Counted from the first letter of the stretch, positions 37,168 through 49,600 are shown. The stretch: DNA of 64,000 nt from Torreya grandis (GCA_037957365.1 JARHVA010005353.1:887501-951500), one strand, 5' to 3'. Notes: generated by a model not told the origin, from the sequence alone. Numbers and translations are program-made.

Positions 37168-39785
37168 TGCTCAGTGGGATGGTCAAAAAGTCAAATTTAC
37201 TTAAATGGCACATACAATCATACTACTAACCATTTCCATGTTTAATATTAGATTTTGAGGCAAAAGAGAGTTAAAAATTTGATCAAAAAGACCTTTTTTA
37301 TAAGTCATGATTTTGTCACTATGGACTTGCAATTTTGTCCTCTGGACCACAAACCCACAAATGACACAATCACAGTTTTATCTAACAGTAGAAATTCTAC
37401 ATTTTGACTAGGTTTCTGGACTAATGTTTTCTCTATATTTAGGTCATGTTATGATATTAAAATACCATGAATCAATAGTCATGATATTGTAATATCATGA
37501 TTTTACAAGTTGAAATATCATCGATTCTAGTCATGGTAGTGTAGTTAAACCACTAGTGGTTAGCCTATGTTGTTAGGGTTAAGAGATAATACTAAAACTC
37601 TCTAAGTTACAGTTTTGATATATGATTTATGATATTATCTATTAGAGTATCAATTTTATCCATTTCTACCATCTGACCCATGTGTTACTATACTATCATA
37701 ACCAATTGCAATTTTCTAGAGTTGCAGTATTGCACTGTGCAAACTTGAGAACTCATATTTCAAAGTTACTTATTTCATTTACAAAAGAGCATCTAATCTA
37801 AACAACATGCTGATAATTTTCTTATAGGACCTACTTGAAAAGTGATCAAATAAAGCTTAATTAAGTATTTTTAACCTCTTTTGGGTGCTTAAAAATAATT
37901 AGGAAATTTCCTTTTGTTCTTCAAACATTTTTCAACTTAAGGCCAAGGGGCCAAATAACACCGCCAAATATTTCAATTTTGTTATTTAAATTTAACTCAC
38001 TTCAAAGTTTTATTTGATGCAAGTCATTTATTATTTGATTATTTAATTTTATTTGATCAAAAAGGAAGTTGTGTGTGTATGCTCTCCCCTTATCCCCTAT
38101 AGGGAAATTTTAGGATCAAAAGCATCATTTTCATTGAAATTTTTTACCTTAGTCCAAAGGCATAAAAAATATGTTGTCAAGGCTCTCCCTAAGACCTAAA
38201 AGGCTTGGGTGATCTAGAAACAACCATAAAGTTATTTTACTTAGTTTTTATTTTATGCACATTGGCTTGTGAGGGAGATTTCATCACCTCCCATAAGTTA
38301 TATAGGGAAAATTTGACCTGAGGCTTCATCTCCTAACATCATCTTCAACCCCTCTCTATGAGGGGTATATAAATTTTTATTTCCTCACTAGGATGATGGT
38401 TTAAGTGGTTAAACTATCTCCAGTAATAGAGGCTAATCTTGAGATGTATGATCATGTTGTACATTGCACTATATTGAGTAAGTGGCAAATGTAGTGGTTG
38501 TAAAAAAGACAAGACCTTTTTACAAAAATATATATGAAATGGATTCAATTGATGTGTTTCTTATCTTGTGTGATAACATGAAAGTTGGTACACATGGGAT
38601 CCATCTAGATGGTAAAAAATTATAGAGTTTCAGACAAACCCCACTTGTCGTGGAAATATTTTTGATGCGAGGTGTGCCCCAGGGTCTATGTCATCATATT
38701 TTCACTTGAGAGAAGAGGGGGGGGGGTGTAAAATAACCTACAATATAATTCACTTTTATTTTGGATGAACTTTTTAATTTCCTCTCAAGTGTATGTATAA
38801 AGATGGACTTCAACAATATCATGTAATCTTGTCAGTTTAGGGTTTAGGATGATTAATTAGTTTTTTTTATCTTTTTGATATTAGATTACTTAGTCTTGAT
38901 TTGAATTAAAAAAAATTCTTGATAACAAAAGGTCATAACCAAACACATTGTCCACAATTTATTGAACAAGGAGGCATTATGCTGTATAAGTGAAAATCAA
39001 TCTTTTCCTTGTTAAAATTTGTTATCTTAAACATTGTATCATATAATTTTTTTGGTACAATGATGATGCCCATTTGAGTCTATACCACTTACCAAATTTT
39101 CTCAAGTACTTTAGTGATAGTTTAAATTCAAAATTGAACCTTTTTAAGTTTTAAAGGTTGATGTGTTAAATTGGGTTCGCCATTTGCACTTGACTTGTTT
39201 TAACTTGGGTTCAATTTCATATTTGAATTAGAGGCCATTTATAGACGCGTTATCACATCCTCATCTTGGTGGAATCAATTTATCTCATGTATCACTCATG
39301 CTTTGATTCCTATAACATATTTTATACAACCATTCCTATTACCATGTGATTATGTTATGCCACCTATTTGGTTCTAGCATTATACTTAGGAATTCTCATA
39401 TGTTTTCAAATATTGATTTTATTGGTTTGTATTCTCTCCTTTGTTATCTAAAGGGATTTATTATAATTTCCTAGTATCAAATAATTGAAGTTGAACTAGC
39501 TTTTATGGTATTAACAAATCATAAAAATCTAGGTTTTGATGCACTAGTTTTCACCTTATATTTTGAGTTATCATACCCTCTTCTAATTTATATGATTTTA
39601 ACTTTACCAAAGGTTGAGTAAATTCATGAATACATTCTTCTAATTGTGTGTGGTTCCAATCCACCCTCCTTTTATAGTCTCTTTGGTACCTTAGTCACTT
39701 ATTTGGAACAAATATCAAGTTTCATACCTTGTTTAAATGTTTTCACACTATCAATCCAAATATTGTTAAACATAGAGAGTAACCC
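37168..39785 (+). other. Long leader of the Tat-type element
   Basis: The first 1.45 kb matches the leader at 22412-23860, including a TATA-like 'GGGGTATATAAATTT' near 38362 next to a C/G hairpin (cccctctctatgagggg), and 'ggcttgggtgatcta'. A palindrome CATGATATTGTAATATCATG lies at 37480-37499. A 10-G run lies at 38717-38726. After 38640 the similarity to the other copy fades. Confidence 0.65.
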
Positions 39786-39791
39786 TTTTTA

Positions 39792-40501
39792 AACATGAAT
39801 CAAAGGTTCAAATGTAGGGGGGTCTCTTATGGCCCTAACTATGAGGAGGAGAATTATTATGATGGCTAAGACAATTTTATTGTCTTTGAAGACATTACTA
39901 CAACTATGGGATCTGAAGAAGAATATACTGAGTACCAACCCCAAGAAGACCAAGATGAGGCCCTTCTAAGGTCGATAGAATCGAGTTCTAGACTACTCTC
40001 ATATTTTCATATTGATTAATTACACACCTTAGTTAGAGAAGGAGAACAACAATGACAAGAGTAAGATTTTGCACAACCAAACATACATTTTTCTTCTAAC
40101 AAGGGCAAGGGAATACTTATAGAGTTAAAACCAACCGATCAAGATCTTGTAATAAATATTACTAAAATAAGTCAATGGTGTGAATATTAGCTTATCATGG
40201 AATTAACTAACTCTCTAGTTACTACTTCAATTCACAACAATGCTTCTAAGGAACATGGAAATGTTGTTGAAACTACATAATAAACATTAGATGAGAACAC
40301 AATAATGATATATCAAGGTGTCTCAAATGAACAGGGAAAAACATAAGAGGTAGTGCAAAAATTTTTACTAGACATGAAACACACATTCTTTAACCATCAA
40401 GATTCTTTTGTCACTTTGAAAAATTAGAGACTAAAACATTTAGTTCACATTGAGGGAATCCTTAAGACAACTTGGATAGTTCATCTCAACAAATGCAAAA
40501 A
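39792..40501 (+). pseudogene. Tat-type gag region, part 1 (before the copia insertion)
   Basis: A frame starting near an ATG at 39796 reads through about 235 codons with several TAG/TAA/TGA stops. It is acidic and Gln/Asn-rich (EEEYTEYQPQEDQDEALLRS near 39915). It is cut at 40501 by the copia element and resumes at 44549. It lies in the position of the gag N-terminal extension of Tat elements. No domain can be named from this segment alone; identity rests on its place between leader and gag. Confidence 0.55.
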
Positions 40502-41480
40502 TGTTAGGTTGTGGAGCTAAAAGCTTCACCAGGATGCAAACAGGAGGTTGCTGAGTTGTAGAGCAACTGACATCAATCTGATCAACTGATGCCAGTCATA
40601 TCCAGTGAGTAGAGCAACTGACATCGGTTAGGTATCGGCTGACATCGGTCATCTCTAGCCAGACAGGGACCAATGTCGGTCACCTGTGCGGTTCCAAAAC
40701 TATCAGTTTCATGAACAGTTTGTTAATGAACTAGTTGTTTACATGTAAAAGGCTAATTTTAGTCTTGGAGCTGTGAATCTAATTATTGTAATTGGATGTC
40801 TAATTATTGTTTGCATGAGATAGATTTAAGAGACTCATGGGTTGTATTGTAAAGTGTGCTAGTTGAGAGAGAAAGGTTAGCTCCTTCAGAGTGAAGAGGG
40901 CAAGGTGTGTTCCTCCTAGTTCCATAGGGGTGCCGAGTGTGTATGATCAGGTAGATCTGTAGGTTATTACAAGATCTGGTAGAAGATCCACTGGGGTACT
41001 GGTTTGGAGAATCATAAGGACTTGGTGAGACAAGGACAAGGGTTCTTCAAGGTGTAGAGAGATCTACATGGTAAGTAAGATCATTTGATTTGTAGGTTGT
41101 TGAAAGTTCATGGGAGATCTACTTGGAGTGTGTTGTGTACTCGATTAAGTATGTGTGTGTACTTAGTGTACTGGCAGTAGTGATACTGACTGGTTGGAGG
41201 TGAACACCAACTCTGTGTTTGAGTTGTGTGTTGGGACTGTAATTGAGAGAGTGAACTCTTAAAGGTGAATTATTGTACACTTGGTGTGGGAAGCCTGTAA
41301 GGTGTGGAAGAGTGTGGCGTCTCTTCATTATAATTCTTTTTTGGAAGAGTATTAATACAATTGGGTATTGTCTCTCATATTCTGTGTTATTTCTGAATTT
41401 TAGTTATATTTTGCTTTTGGTTAAATGACATGTTTAGTTGCTTGTACATGGTAATCAATTGTGCTTCCTAGATCCTGACA
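40502..41480 (+). repeat. 5' LTR (979 bp) of the deleted copia element
   Basis: It starts TGTTAGGTTGTGGAGC and ends CTAGATCCTGACA. About 65-185 bp in lie five decayed copies of the ACCGACGTCGGT motif (for example ACTGACATCGGT near 40618, ACCAATGTCGGT near 40669). The repeated '(a)gatctac' and 'gtgtg' rich region follows. The minus-strand frame at 41119-41328 lies wholly inside the LTR and is not a gene. Confidence 0.95.
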
Positions 41481-41483
41481 AAG

Positions 41484-41496
41484 TGGTATTAGAGCT
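41484..41496 (+). other. tRNA-iMet primer binding site
   Basis: TGGTATTAGAGCT, three bases after the LTR. It differs from TGGTATCAGAGC by one C-to-T change. Confidence 0.88.
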
Positions 41497-41552
41497 AAGG
41501 TTGCAAGGAGCACGTTTGTGTTTGATTACAGGTCACTCTCAGGGGTTTTTGA

Positions 41553-43560
41553 TTGAGTGGGAGTATAGCAATGACAGAAAGAAGTATGGAGGAATTCAAA
41601 AGCAAGAATAGTCAATTACGGTGTTATGGAAAGAAAGAGCAGGTAAAGAAATATTGTTGGTTGGTAGAAGATCAGCATGAAGGAACTGAAGAAGCAGATG
41701 TTGTTGCACAAGATGCTCTTGTATGTTCCTTCGATAAAGTAGAATCTTGTTTTATAGATTCTGTTGCCTCTTTCCATGCAACCCAAAATAGAGTATTTTT
41801 CCATGTTAAGGTCCTTGAAGACTTTTAAAAGATTTATTTAGGGGCTGGTGTGCCTTGTCAAAGTTTTGGCAAAGGGGAAGTGTGGCTGAAATTACAGACG
41901 GCCAACACATGGGTGTTGAAGGAGGTCATGCAGGTCCTAGTCTTGAAGATGTGGCTAATTTCTTTAGGAAAGTTGGGTGATGAGAGATGCACAGAAACAC
42001 TCATAGCGGATGCACTTGAATTAATAGGTGGTAAGAAAGTAGGTATCCTTTATCTATCTACTTATATTACTGATTCTTCTTCTGTTGTGAAGATGTGGCT
42101 TTGTAGGCTTGGTCACAAGAGCAAGAAGGAGATGCATGTTCTTAAGAGGAAGTTAGATGTCTTTGACAAACTTAAGAACTAGAAAGCCTTGGTGTTCATT
42201 CAGGAGATGATGGATAGAGATCAGTGGAGAAGGCTAAGTAACTCTGAGTAGGGTAGTTTGGATAGGGTTTTGATCCAAAGAGAGCTCGTGGGTAAAAATT
42301 TATCACTCATAGGAGAACACAGGTACCGACATTAGTTAGGAGGAATTGGCATCAAACAGATAGGTGCCGATGTCGGTCATGTGCAGACCAGAGCCAGTGG
42401 TGTCAGGTAGGGTAAAACTAACATCAGTCAGGGAACCAATGTTGGTGATAGGTAGACACCGACATCGGTCAGGAAATTGGCATCGACAGTCAGGACAGTT
42501 GCATGGAATCAATGTCAGTTGGATGCAGAGTGTGTGGTGACTGAGGTCAGTCATTGGAATGAATTTTGGGTGGATAACAAGCTATCAAGGAGTCTCAAAT
42601 GCCCATATGGAGGACTGAAAGGGTAAGTAAGCCTCAAATTCATTATTCCTCTTCTTTATACTCGTTGCTCATTGCAGAGTAGGAAGGATCCAGGAAATAG
42701 TGGGAGCATGGCATGAATGAGGAATTTGGTTCCTAAGATACAGAACCAAATGGGAGATTTGGTAGGGTTGCCAGCCGGTATGAAAGCACTAAAAGATGAA
42801 TGGATTCCTTGGTTAAAGAATAGAGAGAATGGACACGTGAGATAGAAGGCCAGGTCATATGGTCTTGAGGAAGCTCTAGGACAGTGGTATAGGTTTGACA
42901 GGTGGATGATAAAGCATGGCTTTAGTCAATGTCATTGTAACCATTGTGGTTTATTTACCAAGTTGGGTGATGATTACAACATCATCCTGTTACTGTATGT
43001 TGTGTGTATGCTTGTTGTAGGGTCACACATGCAGGGTTTTTATAAGCTAAAGGTAAATTTAGTTCAGAGGTGTGTCATGAAGAATTTGAAGGAGCAAAAT
43101 TCTTTGGCATAAGTGTGTTTCTAGAGACATGGAAGATCACAGGTTGATTTTGTCTCTGGATGATTGTGTGAAACTGGTTAGCATGCTGATGGGTTGGACA
43201 GTTCTATGAATAGTGTCTTGATTCACATGATGAGGTTAAGTACATGCGTACTAAACCTGGGTTTGCCCATGCAGTGGGAGCTATCAGCAAGTTTGGAACC
43301 AATCTAGGAAAGAAGCACTGAAGTGCAGTTTAGTGGATTCTTAGGTATTTGAGATGGACCAACAGAAAGTATACATGTAATGCAAGGTCAAGTTCTTTTC
43401 TACATGGGTTTGTAGATGCGGATGCGGTAGGTTACTTGGATGACAGGAGGTGCACCACAGGTTTTGTGGTGGTTGGTCTTCAAGGTTGAGCTTGAAGAGG
43501 TATACAAGTCAGGAAACATATTAGATGGTGTACAGGTGCAATTGTTTATCTCCAAGTGGG
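41553..43560 (+). pseudogene. Deleted copia gag-pol remnant
   Basis: Comparison with the sister element shows a collage. First comes a short gag end with a degenerate zinc knuckle (RCYGKKEQVKKYCW, about 41618). Next is the protease region with DSG changed to DSV (FIDSVASFHAT, about 41752), then the protease-to-integrase linker (41850-42182, NTWVLKEVMQV, GKLGDERCTETL, WLCRLGHKSKKEM). The frame then jumps past the whole integrase catalytic core into the Ser/Asp-rich linker (about 42210) and its ACCGACGTCGGT-type array. Reverse transcriptase follows with a gap, the catalytic YVDDM reading YVVCM (in 42906-43112). An RNase H N-terminal part (43262-43480) is last. The surviving open pieces are 91, 110 and 68 codons. 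No product is expected. Confidence 0.88.
42325..42551 (+). repeat. Decayed copy of the 12-bp palindromic motif array in the copia linker
   Basis: Variants of ACCGACGTCGGT lie at 42325 (ACCGACATTAGT), 42366 (GCCGATGTCGGT), 42417, 42435 (ACCAATGTTGGT), 42458 (ACCGACATCGGT), about 42508 and 42540 (ACTGAGGTCAGT). They sit at the place of the better-preserved 21-bp array at 61964-62111 in the sister element. The changes are nearly all CG to TG or CA. Confidence 0.82.
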
Positions 43561-43564
43561 AGAT
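43554..43564 (+). other. Polypurine tract
   Basis: AAGTGGGAGAT abuts the 3' LTR start at 43565. The identical tract borders the sister element's LTR (60203-60213, minus strand). Confidence 0.88.
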
Positions 43565-44543
43565 TGTTAGGTTGTGGAGCTAAAAGCTTCACCAAGATGC
43601 AAATAGGAGATTGTTGAGTTACAGAGAAACCAACGTCAGTCTGATCAACCAATGTTGGCCATATCTAGTGAGTAGATAAACTGACATCGATCAGGTATCA
43701 ACTGATGTCAGTCATCTCCAGCCAGATAGGGACTGATGTCGGTCACCTATGCAGTTTCAAAACTGTTAGTTTCATGAACAGTTTGTTAATGAACCAGTTG
43801 TTTGCATGTAAAAGGCTAATTTTAGTATTGGAGCTGCGGATCTAATTATTATAATTGGATGTCTAATTATTGTTTGCATGAGATCTATTTAAGAGACTCA
43901 TGGGTTGTATTGTAAAGTGTGCTAGTTGAGAGAGCAAGGTTAGCTCCTTTAGAGTGAAGAGAGCAAGGTGTGTTCCTCCTAGTACCACAGGGGTGCCGAG
44001 TGTGTATGATCAGGTAGATCTACAGGTTATTGCAAGATCTAGTAGAAGATCTACCAGGGTATTGGTTTAGAGAATCATAAGGACTTGGTGAGGCAAGGAC
44101 AAGGGTTCTTCAGGGTGTAAAGAGATCTACATGGTAAGTAAGATCATTTGATTTGCAGGTTGTTGCAAGTTCATGGGAGATCTATTTGGAGTGCATTGTG
44201 TACTCAGTTGAGTATGTGTGTATACTCGGTGTACTGGCAGTAGTGATACTGACTCGTTAGAGGTGGACATCAACTCTGTGTTTGAGTTATGTGTTGGGAC
44301 CGTAATTGAGAGAGTGAAATCTTGAAGGTGAATTACTGTACACTTGGTGTGGGAAGCCTGTAAGGTGTGGAAGAGTGTGGTGTCTCTTCATTGTAATTAT
44401 TTTTTGGAAGAGTATTAATACAATTGGGTATTGTCTCTCATATTCTATGTTATTTCCAAATTCTAGTTATATTTTGATTCTGGTTTAATTCTGCGTTTAG
44501 TTGCTTGTACATGGTAATCAATTGTGCTTCCTAGATCCTGACA
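43565..44543 (+). repeat. 3' LTR (979 bp) of the deleted copia element
   Basis: It has the same length and ends as 40502-41480. Over the first 200 bp about 30 differences are seen, almost all C/T or G/A, many inside the GACGTC-type motifs. Confidence 0.95.
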
Positions 44544-44548
44544 AAAAA

Positions 44549-46170
44549 TTGGTAAATAGACCAAAAACTCCCCAAAATCAACATAACACATACAATACAA
44601 GGCAATATATTCCAATAAATCAAAAGCCTATCTACTCGACTCTAAGATCAAATTAACACTAAGTCATAGATTGAAAGGTGTACATTCATTATAGATCCAT
44701 GCAATAATAGGGGTGCATTCCACCATAATAGTAACACCAAGGGCACATACCACCCCAAAAACATCGTATTCAATCTATGAATGTACCAAAAATGTAAGAT
44801 TGGAAATTCATGAAGGATATTTTGCAACATTTGGAGATGAATAATAGAGTAAATACAAGTTTGATGAGATATTCCCATATCCATTTGATCTATATATTCT
44901 CAAAAACCCATTTTTGCCTCATTTCAATGCAAAAAATTTTGATAAATACAAAGGAAAGGGAGACCCCCATGAGCACATATAGTCATTTTTTGTCTTATTC
45001 TAAGAGGTTGCTTATAGTAGCGATTACTTACTTCTATTTTTCCCACAAATTTTAATAGGGTAATCTGTAGATTGGCTACTTAAGTTACCCAAGGGATCAG
45101 TTACAAATTAAAATGACTTGTCAAAAAAGTTTGTCAATCATTTATCATATAACATTGAGCATGAATTGACTATTATTGACTTGTGAAAATCCAAACAACA
45201 TGATGGTGAAATATTTATGGTGTATCTACAAAGGTGGAGATCATTAGCTAGCCATTTTTAGTATAACTTGCCAGACAAACAACTGTCAGACATATTTGCA
45301 TAGAACTTACATCCTGAAGTCACACATAATCTATGGTTAGTTTTTATTAACTCATTTGAAGAAATTATTGATAAAGGGGTACAGATTGAGAAGTATTTTA
45401 TTGCTAAGGGTCTTATCAAGATTTACATACAGGGTCAAACTTCAAATCAAACCCAATCATCTAATCAAATAGTTGCACAAGAAAAGCACAAGGGGCTTAA
45501 CAAGAACAAGAACATGGTTATAAATGGGGTGATTGAAATAAGGCACATACAAATGATACATGATCCAACTCCCCCAAATGTACAATTATCTCCCCCTAAT
45601 CCACCCCCTAATTTTTAGAGACAACCTCCATAGAGGACAAACCACAATAGTTTTAAATTCTTTAAAAAGCTAGGAGAACTAATTAAAATAGTGATTCAAA
45701 AGCTTGTAGTAGATAACCTAATTGTATGGCTAGTACCAAGGCCATTTCCTCAAAATCAACCAAAACCTGATTGGTACAAAGAAAAATAATGGTACAAATA
45801 CCATCGTGTTTTTGGTTATGGTGCATATCATTACATCTAGTTACAACACATTATTGAAGATCTCATTGAAAGTGGCAAAGTTGAGATTAAGCTAGTCCCT
45901 AATCAGGAAAATAATTAGGATATGGGAATATACAAGGATCCATTTCCTCAACATAATAAACTATGAATAAGAAACAACCAAAATCATGGACAAAACCAAG
46001 GATAGAGACAAAATTAGAACTGAAATCAGGGTCAAAATTATAATCAACATGAGAATAATCACAATCATAATGCCCACAATGTGGGTTAAAACAACATGCC
46101 TTATGACTATAATAACACTATGGGATGTATTTTTGTAACACATTACCATTTTTACTATAAAACCATGTGA
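44549..46170 (+). pseudogene. Tat-type gag, part 2 (after the copia insertion)
   Basis: The frame interrupted at 40501 resumes here. Recognisable pieces are FLPHFNAKNFDKYKGKGDPH near 44910 (retrotransposon gag start), FVNHLSYNIEHEL near 45128, EIFMVYLQRWRSLASHF near 45208, a Pro-rich segment with QLSPPNPPPNF near 45583, and the Cys/His region WYKYHRVFGYGAYHYI near 45790 with IEDLIESGKVEIKLV after it. In the family this last motif is CxYHxxxGHxTxxC; both Cys are lost here. Many TAG/TGA stops and frameshifts are present. The gag would have formed the capsid of the virus-like particle. Confidence 0.75.
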
Positions 46171-46719
46171 ACCATCTCATGCTCCTTGTAGTAAGGGACC
46201 CATTATTATAGGTTCAAAACCCTCTCCCCTAGTAACGCCATGTAAACCTTGCACAAATGTTTTTTGATTCCATTTACATGGGTTATTATTTTTGGACAAC
46301 ACCCTTCCTCTAATTATAATAACTCACTACTAACTCAAAACTATAGAAATATAGCTAGATGCTCGTGATTTACCCTCTAAATCCCTTTGCCTTTGTCCTC
46401 TAATTACATTGGCTCCTTGCCACATCTAAGTTACACAGTCATAACTAGACACTCATAAGTTACTCTCTAAGGCCCTTCACTCACTTATTCTATGGAATCT
46501 AATGTGAACATTACACCAATGGACCCAAATCTGACTACTCTGCCAATCAAAGCCAAGTAGACACGTACCAATGCTGAAAATCCTTATAGTTTATCAAAAT
46601 AATTGAGTAAAACCCTTACACATATTTCCATGTTGGATCACTTATAGACATATGATGTCTTAAATATCCTTTTGAAAGAATCCACTATTTTGAATGATAT
46701 AAACCTTGAATAATTCTAT

Positions 46720-47100
46720 GACCTTGTGGGATATTTGTCTTCATTTTGTCAAGTAACATTTGATCAAAAAGACATGTCTACACTTGGACCAAGCCATAAT
46801 AACCCACTGTATATTAAAATAATAATTGAAAATCATAATATCAAGTGGGTTATTATAGATAAAGGTTTAGGGTTAAACATAACATCTCTTAAGTTGGTAA
46901 AAAGATTGGGATACACTACAAAAGACATCCAACCAAAAAAAATCACCATCAAGGCTTATGATAATGATGAGAAGGAGTCGAGTGGTACAATTTGGTTACC
47001 AATAATTATTAGGTCCATTTCACATCACATATTACTTCACATTATGGAGATCAAGCTACCTTATAACATACTTATTGGTCATCCTTAGATCCATTAAGTA
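46720..47100 (+). pseudogene. Tat-type aspartic protease
   Basis: An open 120-codon stretch (46726-47088) reads VTFDQKDMSTLGPSHNNPLYIKIIIE, then WVIIDKGLGLNI where the family has a catalytic D-G-G/S motif, then KLVKRLGY, and ends LPYNILIGHP where ILLGRP is usual. The catalytic Asp is kept but the following Gly is Lys, so activity is unlikely. Its usual job is cleavage of the gag-pol polyprotein. Confidence 0.82.
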
Positions 47101-48740
47101 TAGGATGTTCCTTCCACCCTCCACCAGTGCCTTAAGTTTTCCCATGATGGGATTGAGGTCACTATCCCTATACATCAATAGCCATATCAATATTGTAAAC
47201 ATATTAAGGTTGAGTTCCATAATTATAACTATTGTCTATGTTTTGAATTCATTGTGAAGAATAATAAGGCTATAGTTTCGCATCCACCTCCATCCAACTA
47301 TATCAACCCTAGTGATCTCACTTCCACTTCAGCTGATCCATTTCTTGTAACTCTTGTGAAGCAGGTTGTTATTGAAGACATGTGCATTTCCACATACAAT
47401 ATTAAGGATGCCTTCTATGTTGAAAAGTTACCTAAATATCCAAAACCATTTGATAAGCCTAAAACTTCAAAGAATCCTAATAGACCCAACATGATTTGGC
47501 ATAGAAGAAGAAATAGTAAAAACTACCTATGGTTTTTTTACTTGCTATTACACCAAAAAAAGATTGAGAGGCTTTTAAAAAGGGAGAATAGTTATATTCT
47601 AAAGGCCTTGCTAGTTATTTTTAGAATAAAAAGTATCCTATGCCTAACTAGATCATGAATCATGTTGATTATATAGAGAAAGGCCTTGACCCATGAGTGT
47701 AAGGAATACTAGAACCCATATCAGCTAGAGTAGTTAATTAGAACCATGGTCTCAGATATATATTTCTTGGGGTTGTCTTCATGACTTTTGATAGTGACTA
47801 TTTTAAAGTGACTAGTGATGAGACTCCTGGTAGAAACACAACATCCCATTAAAGCCTTTTCTACAAGCTTTCTAACATAGACCCTTTTGATTTAAATTCC
47901 ATTTTAACCTTAACCATTGGAGCTTCCCATCCTAAATCAAGAACCTATTCTATTGGTGTTTCCCATATTGAAGCAAAACATCATATTTTTACCATTGGAG
48001 CTTCTCATCCTGAATAAAAACCTCTTTATTCCCTATGTCTTTTCCATCTTGACCTCATTTATTGAGACTAATAAAATTTGGTCATATGCAACGATGTGTT
48101 TTAGAATGAGGAATTACCTGTAGAATACATGGGCCTCAGAGATGGATTTCCCATTGATGATCACAAACAAGGTTTTGATTTTTCATTAGATCCTTCTACC
48201 TACTTTGGAGTGTAGGCAAAATTTATTGTTCATAATAAAGATAAAACATGAAGATATTCAAGTGAAAAACTTTCTGAGGCACTTGTTGATTAGGGAAAAA
48301 CTAAAGAAAAAGACAAGACTTTGAGTGAAAACCTATTTTAAGAAGGAAAGTTTACTCATCCCCTTAAGATGCAAAAGGTCCATCAAGCCCAATTTCTATA
48401 GCCAGTATAAGTATTTATCTAGAACAACAATTTTTTTTTGAGCATCTCACCCTTGAGTTTCCTAAATTATTTTCTACTTAGATATTACCTAAGATGGTAG
48501 ATTCTAATTTGTCACACTATCCAAAACTTTGGGAGGAACAACAAGTAGATGTAGTAGAATAAGATGATCATGATCATACCTTGCCTATAATTTTAGAAGA
48601 TGGATCCACACTCCTTTTCAAAAACATAATGGAAGTGAACCTTGGAACCTAAGAGGATCCCAAAATTATTTATCTTGGAGCTTCCCTTATTGAAGCAAAA
48701 TGTGAACATATTATATATGTTCTCAAGGATTATATTGATA
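47101..48740 (+). pseudogene. Tat-type protease-to-RT spacer
   Basis: No domain was named. It starts with the usual post-protease sequence near 47110 (TLHQCLKFSHDGIEVTIPI in a shifted frame). An open 134-codon piece (47254-47658) holds the spacer's Ser/Pro-rich part (SHPPPSNYINPSDLTSTSADPF). Repeated 'ATTGGaGCTTccCATcc.tgaa' words occur around 47918, 47993 and 48678. Stops are frequent. Confidence 0.6.
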
Positions 48741-48754
48741 TCTTTGTATGGGCA

Positions 48755-49600
48755 TAATCCGACATGCCAGGCTTAGATATATACTTGGTTGTGCATCATC
48801 TTGTTGTCCATCCTAATGCCAAACCAATCAAGAATAAATTAAGTAAGATTCACCATGCATCAAACTATTACTTAAATTAAAATTGGAAAAGCTACAAGGA
48901 GCATGTTTCATTAGACCACTGGACTACTCTAAATGGATTTCAAACATATTTCTAGTGAGTAAAAAGACTCAGAGTATGCGTCTTTGTACTAATTTTAGAG
49001 ATATCAAAAATTCATGCCCCAAAGATGATTTTCCTTTGCCCAACATCAATATGATAATTGATTCAACTATTGGGTATGAGATGCTATCCTTAATAGATGT
49101 TTTTTTGGATACAATCAAATCAAGATAGCCCAAAAAGATCAACATAAGACTACATTCACCACTTCATGGGGAATGTTACCAAGTCATGCAATTGGGCTTG
49201 AAGAATTATAGCACCACATATTAGTGTGTAATTATTGCCATCTTTCATGACATGATGCATGATATTTTTGAAGACTATGTTGATGATATACTAACAAAAT
49301 CATAAACAAGAGTTGAACATCCTAATGTTTTATGTAGAATCTTTGAGAGGCTTCATGAATATAAAGTCTACCTAAATCCTAATAAATGTTTCTTTAGAGT
49401 CACTTTAAGGAAATTTTTAGGTTTCATTGTATCACAAAGAGATATCAAATTCAACCCTGCTAAGGTTAAGGCCATTATGGAGATGCCTGCACCAAATAAT
49501 CTTAAACAATTGTGAAGCTTACAAGTAAAGATCCAATCTATATGCATGTTCATTTCTCAATTGGTAGATAAGTGCCACCTATTTACCCATCTCTTGAAGA
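48755..49600 (+). pseudogene. Tat-type reverse transcriptase
   Basis: The RT start is clear (SDMPGLDIYLVVHHLVVHPNAKPIK, about 48757). Next comes an open segment 48883-49128 with FIRPLDYSKWISNIFLVSKK, RLCTNFRDIKNSCPKDDFPLP and MLSLIDVF. The active-site YVDD is intact (49276-49287, FEDYVDDILTKS), followed by HPNVL..IFERLHEYKVYLNPNKCFF and FLGFIVS (thumb). Frameshifts near 49120 and 49200 and several stops make it dead. The spelling KDDFPLPNIxMIxDSTxGxEMLS is characteristic of the Tat/Athila side of gypsy. Confidence 0.92.

Larger units (their letters stand above)
40502..44543 (+). mobile_element. Internally deleted Ty1/copia element with intact LTR pair and TSD
   Basis: Two 979-bp LTRs (40502-41480 and 43565-44543), both TGTTAGGTTG...GATCCTGACA, flank 2084 bp. 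The 5-bp target duplication is AAAAA (40497-40501 and 44544-44548), splitting the Tat gag frame. Primer site and polypurine tract are present. Internally, most of gag, the integrase core, much of reverse transcriptase and the C-terminal part of RNase H are missing compared with the sister element at 59511-64000, so it could not have moved on its own after these deletions. LTR differences are dominated by transitions. Confidence 0.96.

Noticed and set aside
41119..41328. Minus-strand 69-codon frame
   Set aside because: It lies completely inside a copia LTR, and the equivalent stretch of the other LTR copy is non-coding.
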